64,000 nucleotides of DNA from Aeromicrobium chenweiae (lineage in GTDB: Bacteria > Actinomycetota > Actinomycetes > Propionibacteriales > Nocardioidaceae): positions 1,240,001 through 1,304,000 of the forward strand of contig NZ_CP026952.1 in assembly GCF_003065605.1 (NCBI RefSeq), in the 5' to 3' direction. A program made the translations under genes and the position numbers. The notes beneath the pieces are model-generated. The model saw only the letters and a program-made list of their open reading frames with translations, searched no databases and was not told the origin of the DNA. Positions 20,673 through 27,620 of this stretch are shown piece by piece. The stretch's first letter is position 1, and each line of letters opens with the position of its first letter.

Positions 20673-21910
20673 GCGGGTCGGCGTCGTCGACGGGGCGCGT
20701 CTCCGCCACGTGGCTGCGCGCGAGCTTCGCGCGGAGCCTGTCGGAGCTCTACGGGTCGGAGGTGCCGGCCTACACGACCCTCGTCGAGGTGTCGGAGCAG
20801 GTCAACGCCGACGTCCTGGCGTCCCGCGACGACGCCGAGCGGCTCGGGACGATCGAGCGGGTCACGGCCGAGCGGCACGGCGCCATCCGGCTCGGGACGG
20901 CCGAGGAGATGGCCCAGGTGGCGCGCATCTTCGGCGCGTGCGGGATGTACCCCGTGGGGTTCTACGACCTGCGCGAGGCGAGCCCGGCGATCCCGGTCGT
21001 CTCGACCGCGTTCCGTCCGCTCGATCGTGACGAGCTGGCCGCCAACCCGTTCCGGGTGTTCACCTCGATGCTCGTGGTGGACGACCGGCGGTTCTTCGAC
21101 GAGGGGCTGGAGGCCGAGCTGCGGGCGTTCCTGGCCGAGCGCGTCCTCTTCCCGGAGGAGCTGCTCGCGCTCGCCGACCGGGCCGAGGCGGAGCAGGGGC
21201 TGACTCGGGACGAGGGTGACCGCTTCATCGAGCTGGCCACCGCGGCGTTCGCGCTGTCGCCCGATCCAGTCGACCGTGATTGGTACGCCCGGCTCGAGGC
21301 GATCTCGAGCGTCGCTGCCGACATCGGCGGCGTCGCCTCGACCCACATCAACCACCTGACGCCGCGGGTGCTCGACATCGACGACCTGTATGCGCGCATG
21401 ACAGAGCGCGGGATCGAGATGATCGACCGGATTCAAGGCCCGCCGCGCACCGACAAGCCGGACGTCCTGCTGCGCCAGACCTCGTTCCGGGCGCTGGCGG
21501 AGCCGCGGACGTTCACGGACGCCGACGGCTCGTTGTCGACCGGGCAGCTGTCGGTCCGTTTCGGTGAGGTCGAGGCCCGCGGGGTGGCGCTGACGCCGAA
21601 GGGCCGGAACCTGTACGACACGCACGGCATCGACGCGTTCCCCGAGACGGAGGAGGAGCTGGACGCCCAGGACCTCGCCTACTACGTGCGGGACGCGGCC
21701 GGGGGGCTGGCGCCCATCGTCTACGAGGACTTCCTGCCGAAGTCGGCCGCGGGCATCTTCGCGTCCAACCTCACCAGCGACGGCAGCGTCGACGCCACCC
21801 GCGAGGGTGCTGCGCGGGACGCCACGTGGCTGCAGGCCGTCCTCCGTCGTGAGCTCCACGACCCGTACGCCCTCTACGACGCCGAGCGCTCCGCCGGGGC
21901 GGTGCGCTAG
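20669..21910 (+). CDS. hglS: 2-oxoadipate dioxygenase/decarboxylase (HglS, DUF1338)
   Basis: 413 residues from GTG 20669, overlapping the previous stop by 4 bases. DUF1338/HglS proteins are metal-dependent VOC-fold enzymes that convert 2-oxoadipate to 2-hydroxyglutarate in lysine catabolism. The conserved blocks are ERHGAIRLGTAEEM with H70, GMYPVGFYDLREA and VVSTAFRPL, THINHLTPRVLDID with H226, and FGEVEARGVALTPKGRNLYD with E300/E302. H70 and H226 agree with the metal ligands I recall for the Pseudomonas putida enzyme. The aminotransferase that would make 2-oxoadipate from 2-aminoadipate is not in the operon. Confidence 0.93.
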   Translation: MSGSASSTGRVSATWLRASFARSLSELYGSEVPAYTTLVEVSEQVNADVLASRDDAERLGTIERVTAERHGAIRLGTAEEMAQVARIFGACGMYPVGFYDLREASPAIPVVSTAFRPLDRDELAANPFRVFTSMLVVDDRRFFDEGLEAELRAFLAERVLFPEELLALADRAEAEQGLTRDEGDRFIELATAAFALSPDPVDRDWYARLEAISSVAADIGGVASTHINHLTPRVLDIDDLYARMTERGIEMIDRIQGPPRTDKPDVLLRQTSFRALAEPRTFTDADGSLSTGQLSVRFGEVEARGVALTPKGRNLYDTHGIDAFPETEEELDAQDLAYYVRDAAGGLAPIVYEDFLPKSAAGIFASNLTSDGSVDATREGAARDATWLQAVLRRELHDPYALYDAERSAGAVR

Positions 21911-21932
21911 CCGCCGGCGCACCGGGCCGGGG

Positions 21933-22592
21933 TCAGCACCAGATCGCGGGGGAGGGCTGGTCCCGGGGCTCCGGCGGCAGCCGTTCGGCCTCGCCCCGGA
22001 CGAGCCGCCGCGCGGTCCACGCCGTCGCGGCGGCATCGAGGACGTCGTCGACCGCGACGCCCCGTCGCGGCTTGGCCACCACGTCCAGGCCGTGGTCGGC
22101 GAGCAGGCGCCTGCGGTGCGCCTCGCCGGCCGGGGTCGTCTTGCCGTCGACGAGGACCCCGCCGTTCATGGCTGCGAAGCAGACCTCGGGGTGTGCCTCG
22201 ACCACCCGCACCGCAGGCCGGGTCGCGAGCCACTCGTGGACGTCCCGGATCTTGGGCACGAGGTACCAGGTCTGCTTGCTCAGCCCGAGCCCCAGCGCGG
22301 CACGGTTCGCGGCGTTCGCCGCGTGGTAGTCCGGCTGGTCGAGCACGGTCAGGGCCGGCGCGTTGAACACCGTGGACGCGCGGCCCGGCAGCCGTCCGCG
22401 GGCGAGCTTCTCCGCGGTGCGTGGCGCGTCGGACGGCAGCTCGATGGGGATGTCGATCGCGACCGCCTCGACGTCGCCTGCCGCGGCCACGAGGTCGGCG
22501 ATCGTCGGGGCGACCAGCACCTCGGTCGCGCCGTCGCCCCACAGGACCCCGACCCAGCCGTGCCTGCATCCGTCCACCCCGAGCACCACCAT
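21933..22592 (-). CDS. DUF429 protein (predicted RNase H-fold nuclease)
   Basis: 219 residues from ATG 22592 (MVVLGVDGCRHGWVGVL); the longer frame adds 25 residues unlike the family start. DUF429 features: the GVDGCRHGW strand with an Asp, then AIDIPIELPSD, and a third acidic strand near EAHPEVCFA; these acidic residues are in the RNase H-like order, so a nuclease has been predicted for the family, without experimental proof known to me. It stands alone, convergent with hglS and divergent from the VOC gene. Confidence 0.88.
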   Translation of the reverse strand: MVVLGVDGCRHGWVGVLWGDGATEVLVAPTIADLVAAAGDVEAVAIDIPIELPSDAPRTAEKLARGRLPGRASTVFNAPALTVLDQPDYHAANAANRAALGLGLSKQTWYLVPKIRDVHEWLATRPAVRVVEAHPEVCFAAMNGGVLVDGKTTPAGEAHRRRLLADHGLDVVAKPRRGVAVDDVLDAAATAWTARRLVRGEAERLPPEPRDQPSPAIWC

Positions 22593-22644
22593 GTGCCTGA
22601 TCCTGCCAGTGGATTCTGTCAGCGGCCGGGTGGACAGTGGTGCC

Positions 22645-23082
22645 ATGAGCAACGACGTCCAGATCACCTTCGACTGCGCCGACCCGGCAGCGCTCGCTGC
22701 GTTCTGGGCCGAGGTGCTCGACTACGAGCGACAGGCCCCGCCCGAGGGCTTCGACACCTGGGAGGCCGCGCTCGCGGCGTTCGGGGTCCCCGAGAGCGAG
22801 TGGAACAGCCGTGACGCGATCGTCCCCAAGGACGGCGACGGTCCCCGCCTGTTCTTCCAGCAGGTCCCCGAGGGCAAGACGGCCAAGAACCGCGTCCACC
22901 TCGACATCCGCGTCGTGCCGGGGCTCGAGGGGGACGAGCGCATGGCGGCGCTGGAGGCCGAGGCCGACCGTCTCGGGGCGCTCGGCGCGACCCGTGCCTA
23001 CCGCGTCGACCCCGCCCCGCCGATGGAGGTCGGGTTCCTCACGATGCACGATCCCGAGGGCAACGAGTTCTGCCTCGACTGA
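22645..23082 (+). CDS. VOC (glyoxalase-like) superfamily protein
   Basis: 145 residues from ATG 22645. A single vicinal-oxygen-chelate module: QITFDCADPAALAAFWAEVLDY at the start, KNRVHLDIRV in the middle, and MHDPEGNEFCLD at the end, which is the common actinobacterial pattern of glyoxalase/bleomycin-resistance-like proteins. No substrate can be named. GACAGT at 22633-22638 is 6 bases before the start codon, so it may be leaderless. Confidence 0.88.
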   Translation: MSNDVQITFDCADPAALAAFWAEVLDYERQAPPEGFDTWEAALAAFGVPESEWNSRDAIVPKDGDGPRLFFQQVPEGKTAKNRVHLDIRVVPGLEGDERMAALEAEADRLGALGATRAYRVDPAPPMEVGFLTMHDPEGNEFCLD

Positions 23083-23133
23083 CCAGCGGCGAGCCGGGGT
23101 CGTGGTGTCATCCCCGCACGGCACAATGGACGG

Positions 23134-23862
23134 GTGAGCCTCTACCGCGACACCGGCATCGTGCTGCGGGTCCACAAGCTGGGTGAAGCCGATCGCATCA
23201 TCACGCTGCTGACCCGCCAGCGCGGTCTCGTGCGCGCCGTGGCCAAGGGCGTCCGCAAGACCACGTCTCGCTTCGGCGGCCGCCTGGAGCCGTTCATGCA
23301 CGTCGACCTGCAGCTGGCCGAGGGCCGGTCGCTCGACATCATCACGCAGGCCGAGACGATCAACGCCTTCGCGCGTGACCTGGGTGCGGACTACGCGGCG
23401 TACACCGCAGGCACCGCGATGCTCGAGACCGCCGAGCGGCTGGTCCAGGAGGACGGCGAACCGGCGACCGCGCAGCTGCAGCTGCTGACCGGCGCGCTGC
23501 GCGCCCTCACCGAGAACCGCATGACCCCCAGCCTGATCCTCGACTCCTACCAGCTGCGCGCGCTGTCGATCGCGGGCTACGCCCCGACGTTCGACGGCTG
23601 CGCCCGCTGCGGCGAGGAGGGTCCGCACCGCAACTTCCATGCCCCGTCCGGCGGCATGCTGTGCGACGGCTGCCGGGTCACCGGCTCGGCCGCGCCGTCA
23701 CCGTTCACCGTCACGCTCCTCGCCGGGCTGCTGAGCGGGGACTGGGCCACGGTCGGCACGTCCGACGACCGCTCGCGCCGCGAGGCCAGCAGCATCATCA
23801 GCGCCTACCTGTCCTGGCACCTCGAGCGCGGCCTGCGCTCGCTGAGCCACGTGGACCGGTGA
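23134..23862 (+). CDS. recO: DNA repair protein RecO
   Basis: 242 residues from GTG 23134. RecO loads RecA on SSB-coated DNA with RecR (RecFOR pathway). N-terminal OB fold: [23 protein letters not shown]; then [10 protein letters not shown]-terminal helical domain with a zinc finger CARCGEEG (CxxC) and MLCDGC (CxxC). The length is usual for actinobacteria. CACAAT at 23122-23127 is 6 bases before the start, suggesting a leaderless mRNA. It overlaps uppS by 4 bases, the conserved recO-uppS order. Confidence 0.96.
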   Translation: MSLYRDTGIVLRVHKLGEADRIITLLTRQRGLVRAVAKGVRKTTSRFGGRLEPFMHVDLQLAEGRSLDIITQAETINAFARDLGADYAAYTAGTAMLETAERLVQEDGEPATAQLQLLTGALRALTENRMTPSLILDSYQLRALSIAGYAPTFDGCARCGEEGPHRNFHAPSGGMLCDGCRVTGSAAPSPFTVTLLAGLLSGDWATVGTSDDRSRREASSIISAYLSWHLERGLRSLSHVDR

Positions 23863-24623
23863 AGCGGCAGGTCCGCCGGCCCGTGCCGCACCCCTCGGGT
23901 GCCACGCCGCCGAGCATCCCGATCGAGCAGGTCCCGCGTCACGTCGCGATCGTCATGGACGGCAACGGACGCTGGGCCAAGCAGCGCGGCCTGCCCCGCA
24001 CCGCGGGCCACGAGATGGGCGAGGCCGCACTGTTCGACGTCGTGGAGGGCGCGATCGAGATCGGCGTCAAGGCCATCTCGGCCTATGCGTTCTCGACCGA
24101 GAACTGGAAGCGGTCACCCGACGAGGTGCGGTTCCTCATGGGCTTCAACCGCGACGTCATCCGCCGCCGGCGTGACGAGATGCACGAGCTCGGCGTCCGG
24201 GTGCGATGGGCCGGCCGGCGTCCGCGCCTGTGGCGCAGCGTCATCAAGGAGCTCGAGACCGCCGAGGAGCTGACCCGCGACAATGACGTCCTGACGCTGA
24301 CGATGTGCGTCAACTACGGCGGACGTGCGGAGATCGCCGACGCCGCCGCCGCGCTGGCCCGAGACGTCGCGGCCGGCCGGGTCAACCCCGACAAGATCAA
24401 CGAGAAGCTGTTCGCCCGCTACCTCGACGAGCCCGACATGGAGGACGTCGACCTGTTCTGGCGCACGTCGGGGGAGCAGCGCACCAGCAACTTCCTGCTG
24501 TGGCAGTCGGCGTACGCCGAGATGGTGTTCAGCGACATCGCCTGGCCCGACGTCGACCGCCGCGCCCTGTGGACCGCGATCGAGGAGTACGCCGCGCGCA
24601 ACCGCCGCTACGGCAGCGCCTGA
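23859..24623 (+). CDS. uppS: Isoprenyl transferase (polyprenyl diphosphate synthase)
   Basis: 254 residues from GTG 23859, overlapping recO by 4 bases. A cis-prenyltransferase making the polyprenyl phosphate carrier for peptidoglycan and other wall polymers. All five conserved regions are visible: [17 protein letters not shown] (catalytic Asp), [41 protein letters not shown], and [27 protein letters not shown]. Product chain length (undecaprenyl or decaprenyl) cannot be told from sequence alone. Confidence 0.97.
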   Translation: MKRQVRRPVPHPSGATPPSIPIEQVPRHVAIVMDGNGRWAKQRGLPRTAGHEMGEAALFDVVEGAIEIGVKAISAYAFSTENWKRSPDEVRFLMGFNRDVIRRRRDEMHELGVRVRWAGRRPRLWRSVIKELETAEELTRDNDVLTLTMCVNYGGRAEIADAAAALARDVAAGRVNPDKINEKLFARYLDEPDMEDVDLFWRTSGEQRTSNFLLWQSAYAEMVFSDIAWPDVDRRALWTAIEEYAARNRRYGSA

Positions 24624-24627
24624 CCGC

Positions 24628-24723
24628 CCGCGGTTTCCCAGGAGAACCCCGGAACCTGACGCCGCACCCACGTCGCGACAGGGGTGTCGAGACAGGAACG
24701 GGGGATCTCCTGGGAAACTGCGG
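24628..24723. repeat. Long inverted repeat element between convergent genes
   Basis: GTTTCCCAGGAGA at 24633-24645 and TCTCCTGGGAAAC at 24706-24718 are exact 13-bp inverted repeats; with flanking CCGCG/TGCGG and CCCC/GGGG the arms extend to about 23 bases with few mismatches. The ~50-base interior holds smaller symmetric words (GTCGCGAC, TGTCGAGACA). It fills the gap between uppS and the leftward merR-type gene. It could act as a bidirectional terminator, but its size and nested symmetry look more like a palindromic mobile element such as a REP or MITE. Confidence 0.75.
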
Positions 24724-24731
24724 CCGGGACC

Positions 24732-25160
24732 CTACGGACGGGGCGCGGCCGCCGACCAGGTCGCCGAGCCGTCCAGCACGTCGGTGATCATCGAGCGGAA
24801 GTGCGGGCACCGGGTGATGTCGTGGGCCTCGCACTCGAACGCGTGCACGGTCATCGCGCGCGACAGCCGCATCTCCTCCATCCGGCGGTCGAGGTCGGCG
24901 AGATGCTCCTGCAGCACGGCGTGGCGCTTCGGCCCGTGGTCGTCGTCGAGCAGCACCCCGATCTGGTCGAGGCTCATGCCTGCCGCCTTCGAGCGCAGGA
25001 TCACGGCGATGCGCACCAGGTCGTCGTCGCCGTAGAGCCGGCGGTCCGCACTGTTGCGCTCGGGACGGAGCAGACCGAGGTCCTCCCAGTGCCGCAGCAC
25101 GTGCGTCGCGAGGCCGAAACGCGCCGCTGCGGCGCCGATGGAGAGAGGACTTGACTTCAT
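24732..25160 (-). CDS. MerR-family transcriptional regulator
   Basis: 142 residues. N-terminal MerR winged helix: SIGAAAARFGLATHVLRHWEDLGLLRPERN, then DRRLYGDDDLVRIAVILRSKAAGMSLDQI. A dimerisation helix follows (about residues 75-105) and a short C-terminal region with Cys and His residues: ECEAHDITRCPHFRSM. Those two cysteines could sense metal or oxidant; this is an inference. It is divergent from a thioredoxin-reductase-like flavoprotein, which is its probable target. Confidence 0.9.
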   Translation of the reverse strand: MKSSPLSIGAAAARFGLATHVLRHWEDLGLLRPERNSADRRLYGDDDLVRIAVILRSKAAGMSLDQIGVLLDDDHGPKRHAVLQEHLADLDRRMEEMRLSRAMTVHAFECEAHDITRCPHFRSMITDVLDGSATWSAAAPRP

Positions 25161-25198
25161 GTTGACCTGAACTTACACGATGGGTCCCACGACCCATC
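25151..25198 (+). promoter_or_regulatory. Divergent control region for the MerR regulator and flavoprotein
   Basis: TTGACT at 25151-25156 is followed 19 bases later by CACGAT at 25176-25181; the long 19-base spacer is typical of MerR-controlled promoters, though the -10 is weak. Immediately downstream GATGGGTC (25179-25186) and GACCCATC (25191-25198) form a perfect 8-bp inverted repeat just before the ribosome site GAAGGAGAACC. Confidence 0.45.
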
Positions 25199-25209
25199 GA
25201 AGGAGAACC

Positions 25210-26109
25210 ATGTACGACACCATCGTCATCGGCGGCGGACCGGCCGGTCTGCAGTCCGCCCTCACCCTCGGCCGGATGCACCGCTCGGTGCTGCTGCTCG
25301 ACTCCGGCAACTACCGCAACGGCACGGTCGAGCACATGCAGAACGTCATCACCCACGACGGCCGGGACCCCGCCGAGCTGCGGCTCCTCGCCCGCAAGGA
25401 CATCGCGGCGTACGCGACGGTCGAGATGCGCGAGGCGTCGGCGGACATCGTGCGCCAGGCCGAGGACGGCTTCGAGGTCGTCGTCGGTGACGAGGTCCTG
25501 GCGAGCCGGACGATCATCCTGGCGACCGGCGTGCGCGACACGCTCCCGGACGTCCCCGGGGTCGCCGAGGCGTGGGGCAAGGAGATCGCGTCCTGCCCGT
25601 TCTGCCACGGTCACGAGCTCGCGGCCGGCCGGGTCGCCCTGCTCGGCGCCGGGCCGCAGAGCGCGCACCTGGCGTCGCTGCTGGCGGGGCTCGGTGGCGA
25701 GCTCGTCGTGCTGGCGGACGGTGTCGAGCCCGACGCGGAGGTCGCGGCCACGCTGGAGCGACTGGCGGTCCCGGTCCGTCCGGAGAAGGTCCACCACGTG
25801 GAGCGGGTCGCGGACGGGCTCCGCGTCCACCTCGACGCAGGACAGCCCCTCGATGTCCGTGGCATGTTCGTGGCGACGCAGATGACGCAGTCGGCCCCGT
25901 TCGGCGAGCAGCTCGGCCTCGACCTGCTGCCGTCCGGCTGCGTCGAGATCGACGCGACCGGCCGGACGAGCCTCCCCGGGGTGTTCGCTGCCGGCGACAT
26001 GGCGCACGTCGCCGCGCTGCCCGGACCGATGCCGTCGGTCGCCGGAGCCATCTCCGCAGGACTCGTCGCCGGCGCCGTGTGCCACATGGAGCTCGCCCAG
26101 CACGGCTGA
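25210..26109 (+). CDS. NAD(P)/FAD-dependent oxidoreductase, thioredoxin-reductase-like
   Basis: 299 residues with GAAGGAGAACC before ATG 25210. FAD-binding GGGPAGLQSALTLGRM near residue 8, second nucleotide loop GAGPQSAHLASLLAG near residue 150, and GVFAAGDMAHVAALPGP at the FAD end. In place of the thioredoxin reductase CxxC there is SCPFCHGHE (near residue 132), so a CxxC pair is kept but in the form seen in thioredoxin-reductase-like oxidoreductases without a known thioredoxin partner. A divergent MerR gene suggests induction by a redox-active compound or metal. Confidence 0.9.
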   Translation: MYDTIVIGGGPAGLQSALTLGRMHRSVLLLDSGNYRNGTVEHMQNVITHDGRDPAELRLLARKDIAAYATVEMREASADIVRQAEDGFEVVVGDEVLASRTIILATGVRDTLPDVPGVAEAWGKEIASCPFCHGHELAAGRVALLGAGPQSAHLASLLAGLGGELVVLADGVEPDAEVAATLERLAVPVRPEKVHHVERVADGLRVHLDAGQPLDVRGMFVATQMTQSAPFGEQLGLDLLPSGCVEIDATGRTSLPGVFAAGDMAHVAALPGPMPSVAGAISAGLVAGAVCHMELAQHG

Positions 26110-26147
26110 CGCGCCAGGGCCCCGCGGTGTTGCTACTGTCGCTCGGC

Positions 26148-26696
26148 ATGAGACGCGTGACGGTGTACGTCCTCGGGGTCCTGCTGCTGGTCAGCGCGTG
26201 TGGGTCGTCGGACGGTGGCGGCGACGGGGCCAAGGGTGACGGGGGCGAGAAGATGTCGTACGAGTCCGTGAAGTCGTCCGTCGACGACCTGGTGTCGAAG
26301 ATCCTGCCCGAGCTGGCCACGACGTTCAAGGGCGAGTTCCCCGCGGTGCGGGGCGGTTTCAACGAGTGCGGCGTCGGTCCCCAGTTCCAGAAGTACTCGG
26401 TGCGCGGCGAGCTGCACGCGGCGGTCGAGGACGACGCGAAGGCGGCCGAGATGATCCGCGGAGTCCTGGCCGACGCGGGCCTCGACGTGACGATCGATGA
26501 CGACCAGACCGTGGTCGCGACGCAGGGCGAGACCCGGGTCGTCATGGGTCCCGCCATGGGTCGCCCGGTGGGCGGGGTCACGATCCTCCCGCTGGCCATC
26601 GACTCCGAGTGCCAGACCTACAACGGCTCAGACGCGGACGCGATGCGAGAGGTGCCGCCCAACGACTACGGAAGCCCGGTCACCGGGACGTCCTGA
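26148..26696 (+). CDS. Putative lipoprotein, first gene of a WXG/hydrolase module
   Basis: 182 residues from ATG 26148. A signal peptide with lipobox (VLLLVSAC, Cys near residue 18) is followed by a Gly/Ser/Asp-rich linker, so it should be anchored outside the membrane. The mature part has no family match that I recognise. Its second half (MIRGVLADAGLDVTIDDDQTV, ATQGETRVVMG, then a closing SEC) has the same order of features as the protein of the next gene, suggesting distant homology. TACTGT at 26134-26139 is 8 bases before the start. The following genes are close or overlapping and probably in one operon. Confidence 0.8.
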   Translation: MRRVTVYVLGVLLLVSACGSSDGGGDGAKGDGGEKMSYESVKSSVDDLVSKILPELATTFKGEFPAVRGGFNECGVGPQFQKYSVRGELHAAVEDDAKAAEMIRGVLADAGLDVTIDDDQTVVATQGETRVVMGPAMGRPVGGVTILPLAIDSECQTYNGSDADAMREVPPNDYGSPVTGTS

Positions 26697-26736
26697 ATCA
26701 TCGACCGTGGCGCCGACAGGCTGTTACGGTCTGCTC

Positions 26737-27258
26737 ATGAGACGCGCCGACGACGGCGTCCTCGGGGGAGAGCCGTTCTTCCGGGTCCTGCGCGAGCAGC
26801 ACCCGGATGTCGACCTGGTGATCCTTCCCCCGGTCGACGCCCCCCAGCCCGACCTGCCCCTGGCCCCGGCGGAGGACGTCGCCACGACCGTCCGTGCCGC
26901 CCGGTCGGCGTTGGACGGCCTGCTGGAGGCCGTCGGCCACCCGGAGACCGATGCCCGGCACGAGGCATGGCGCTTCGAGGACTCGGCGTTCGTCCGGACG
27001 TTCATCGTCCGCGCATCCCTGCGGGGTCTGCCCGACGACGAGGCGATCCCGCTCCTGCGTCGCATCGGTGACACGCTCCTGGCCCGGGGCTGGGACGCCC
27101 GTGCCGTCGTGGACCGGCCGGCAGAGATCCTCGCCAGTGACGGTCGCCATCTGCTCGACGTCGAGGTCGTGGCCGGGTCGATCGACCTCCGGCTGGAGTC
27201 GATGAGCCTTGCCGCGGCGCCGGAGACGATCGACGCCGTCACGGAGGCCCTGCGATGA
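26737..27258 (+). CDS. Hypothetical soluble protein, second gene of the module
   Basis: 173 residues from ATG 26737, 40 bases after the lipoprotein gene; TACGGT at 26725-26730 could also give it its own start. No signal peptide or membrane helix. Pattern of the second half: LLRRIGDTLLARGWDARAVV, then ILASDGRHLLDVEVVAG and IDLRLESMSL, parallel to the preceding lipoprotein. The next gene overlaps it by 4 bases (ATGA). No known domain recognised; it may be a cytoplasmic partner or chaperone of the exported proteins, by position only. Confidence 0.75.
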   Translation: MRRADDGVLGGEPFFRVLREQHPDVDLVILPPVDAPQPDLPLAPAEDVATTVRAARSALDGLLEAVGHPETDARHEAWRFEDSAFVRTFIVRASLRGLPDDEAIPLLRRIGDTLLARGWDARAVVDRPAEILASDGRHLLDVEVVAGSIDLRLESMSLAAAPETIDAVTEALR

Positions 27259-27620
27259 ACTTCCTCGTGTGGACCGCCGCCCTCAGCGGCGCGGCCGACG
27301 GCTGGGACGCCCAGGCCGAGGCCCTGACCCAGGCGCAGTCCAGCCTCAACAAGGTGGACGCCGCCGTGCTGGGCGGCCGCGTGTCGGGTGCGGCGACGGC
27401 ATTCCTGGAGACCTGGCGCACCGAGCTGAAGGACCGGATCGCCGAGGCACAGGCGCACGCGGACGCCCTGCGCTCCAGCGCGAGCAGCTATCAGCGTGCG
27501 GACGACTCGGCCGTCCAGAAGCTGCAGCAGCTGCTGCCGTGGGACGATCGCGGCCTCGAGCCCGGGCCCCCGTCGCCGTACTTCCCCGGGAACTCGCCGT
27601 TCGGGGCGGCGCCCCGATGA
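27255..27620 (+). CDS. Small helical WXG100-like protein
   Basis: 121 residues, overlapping both neighbours by 4 bases. Mostly helical over residues 1-95, with tryptophans at 6, 17 and 54 and the helix pair separated near GGRVSG (40-45). YQRAD at 79-83 fits the YxxxD/E export signal of type VII secretion substrates. The tail is Pro/Gly-rich (EPGPPSPYFPGN). A canonical W-x-G is missing, so it is WXG100-like by size, shape and export motif rather than by clear signature. It is directly upstream of a gene whose product has a real WSG motif. Confidence 0.72.
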   Translation: MNFLVWTAALSGAADGWDAQAEALTQAQSSLNKVDAAVLGGRVSGAATAFLETWRTELKDRIAEAQAHADALRSSASSYQRADDSAVQKLQQLLPWDDRGLEPGPPSPYFPGNSPFGAAPR

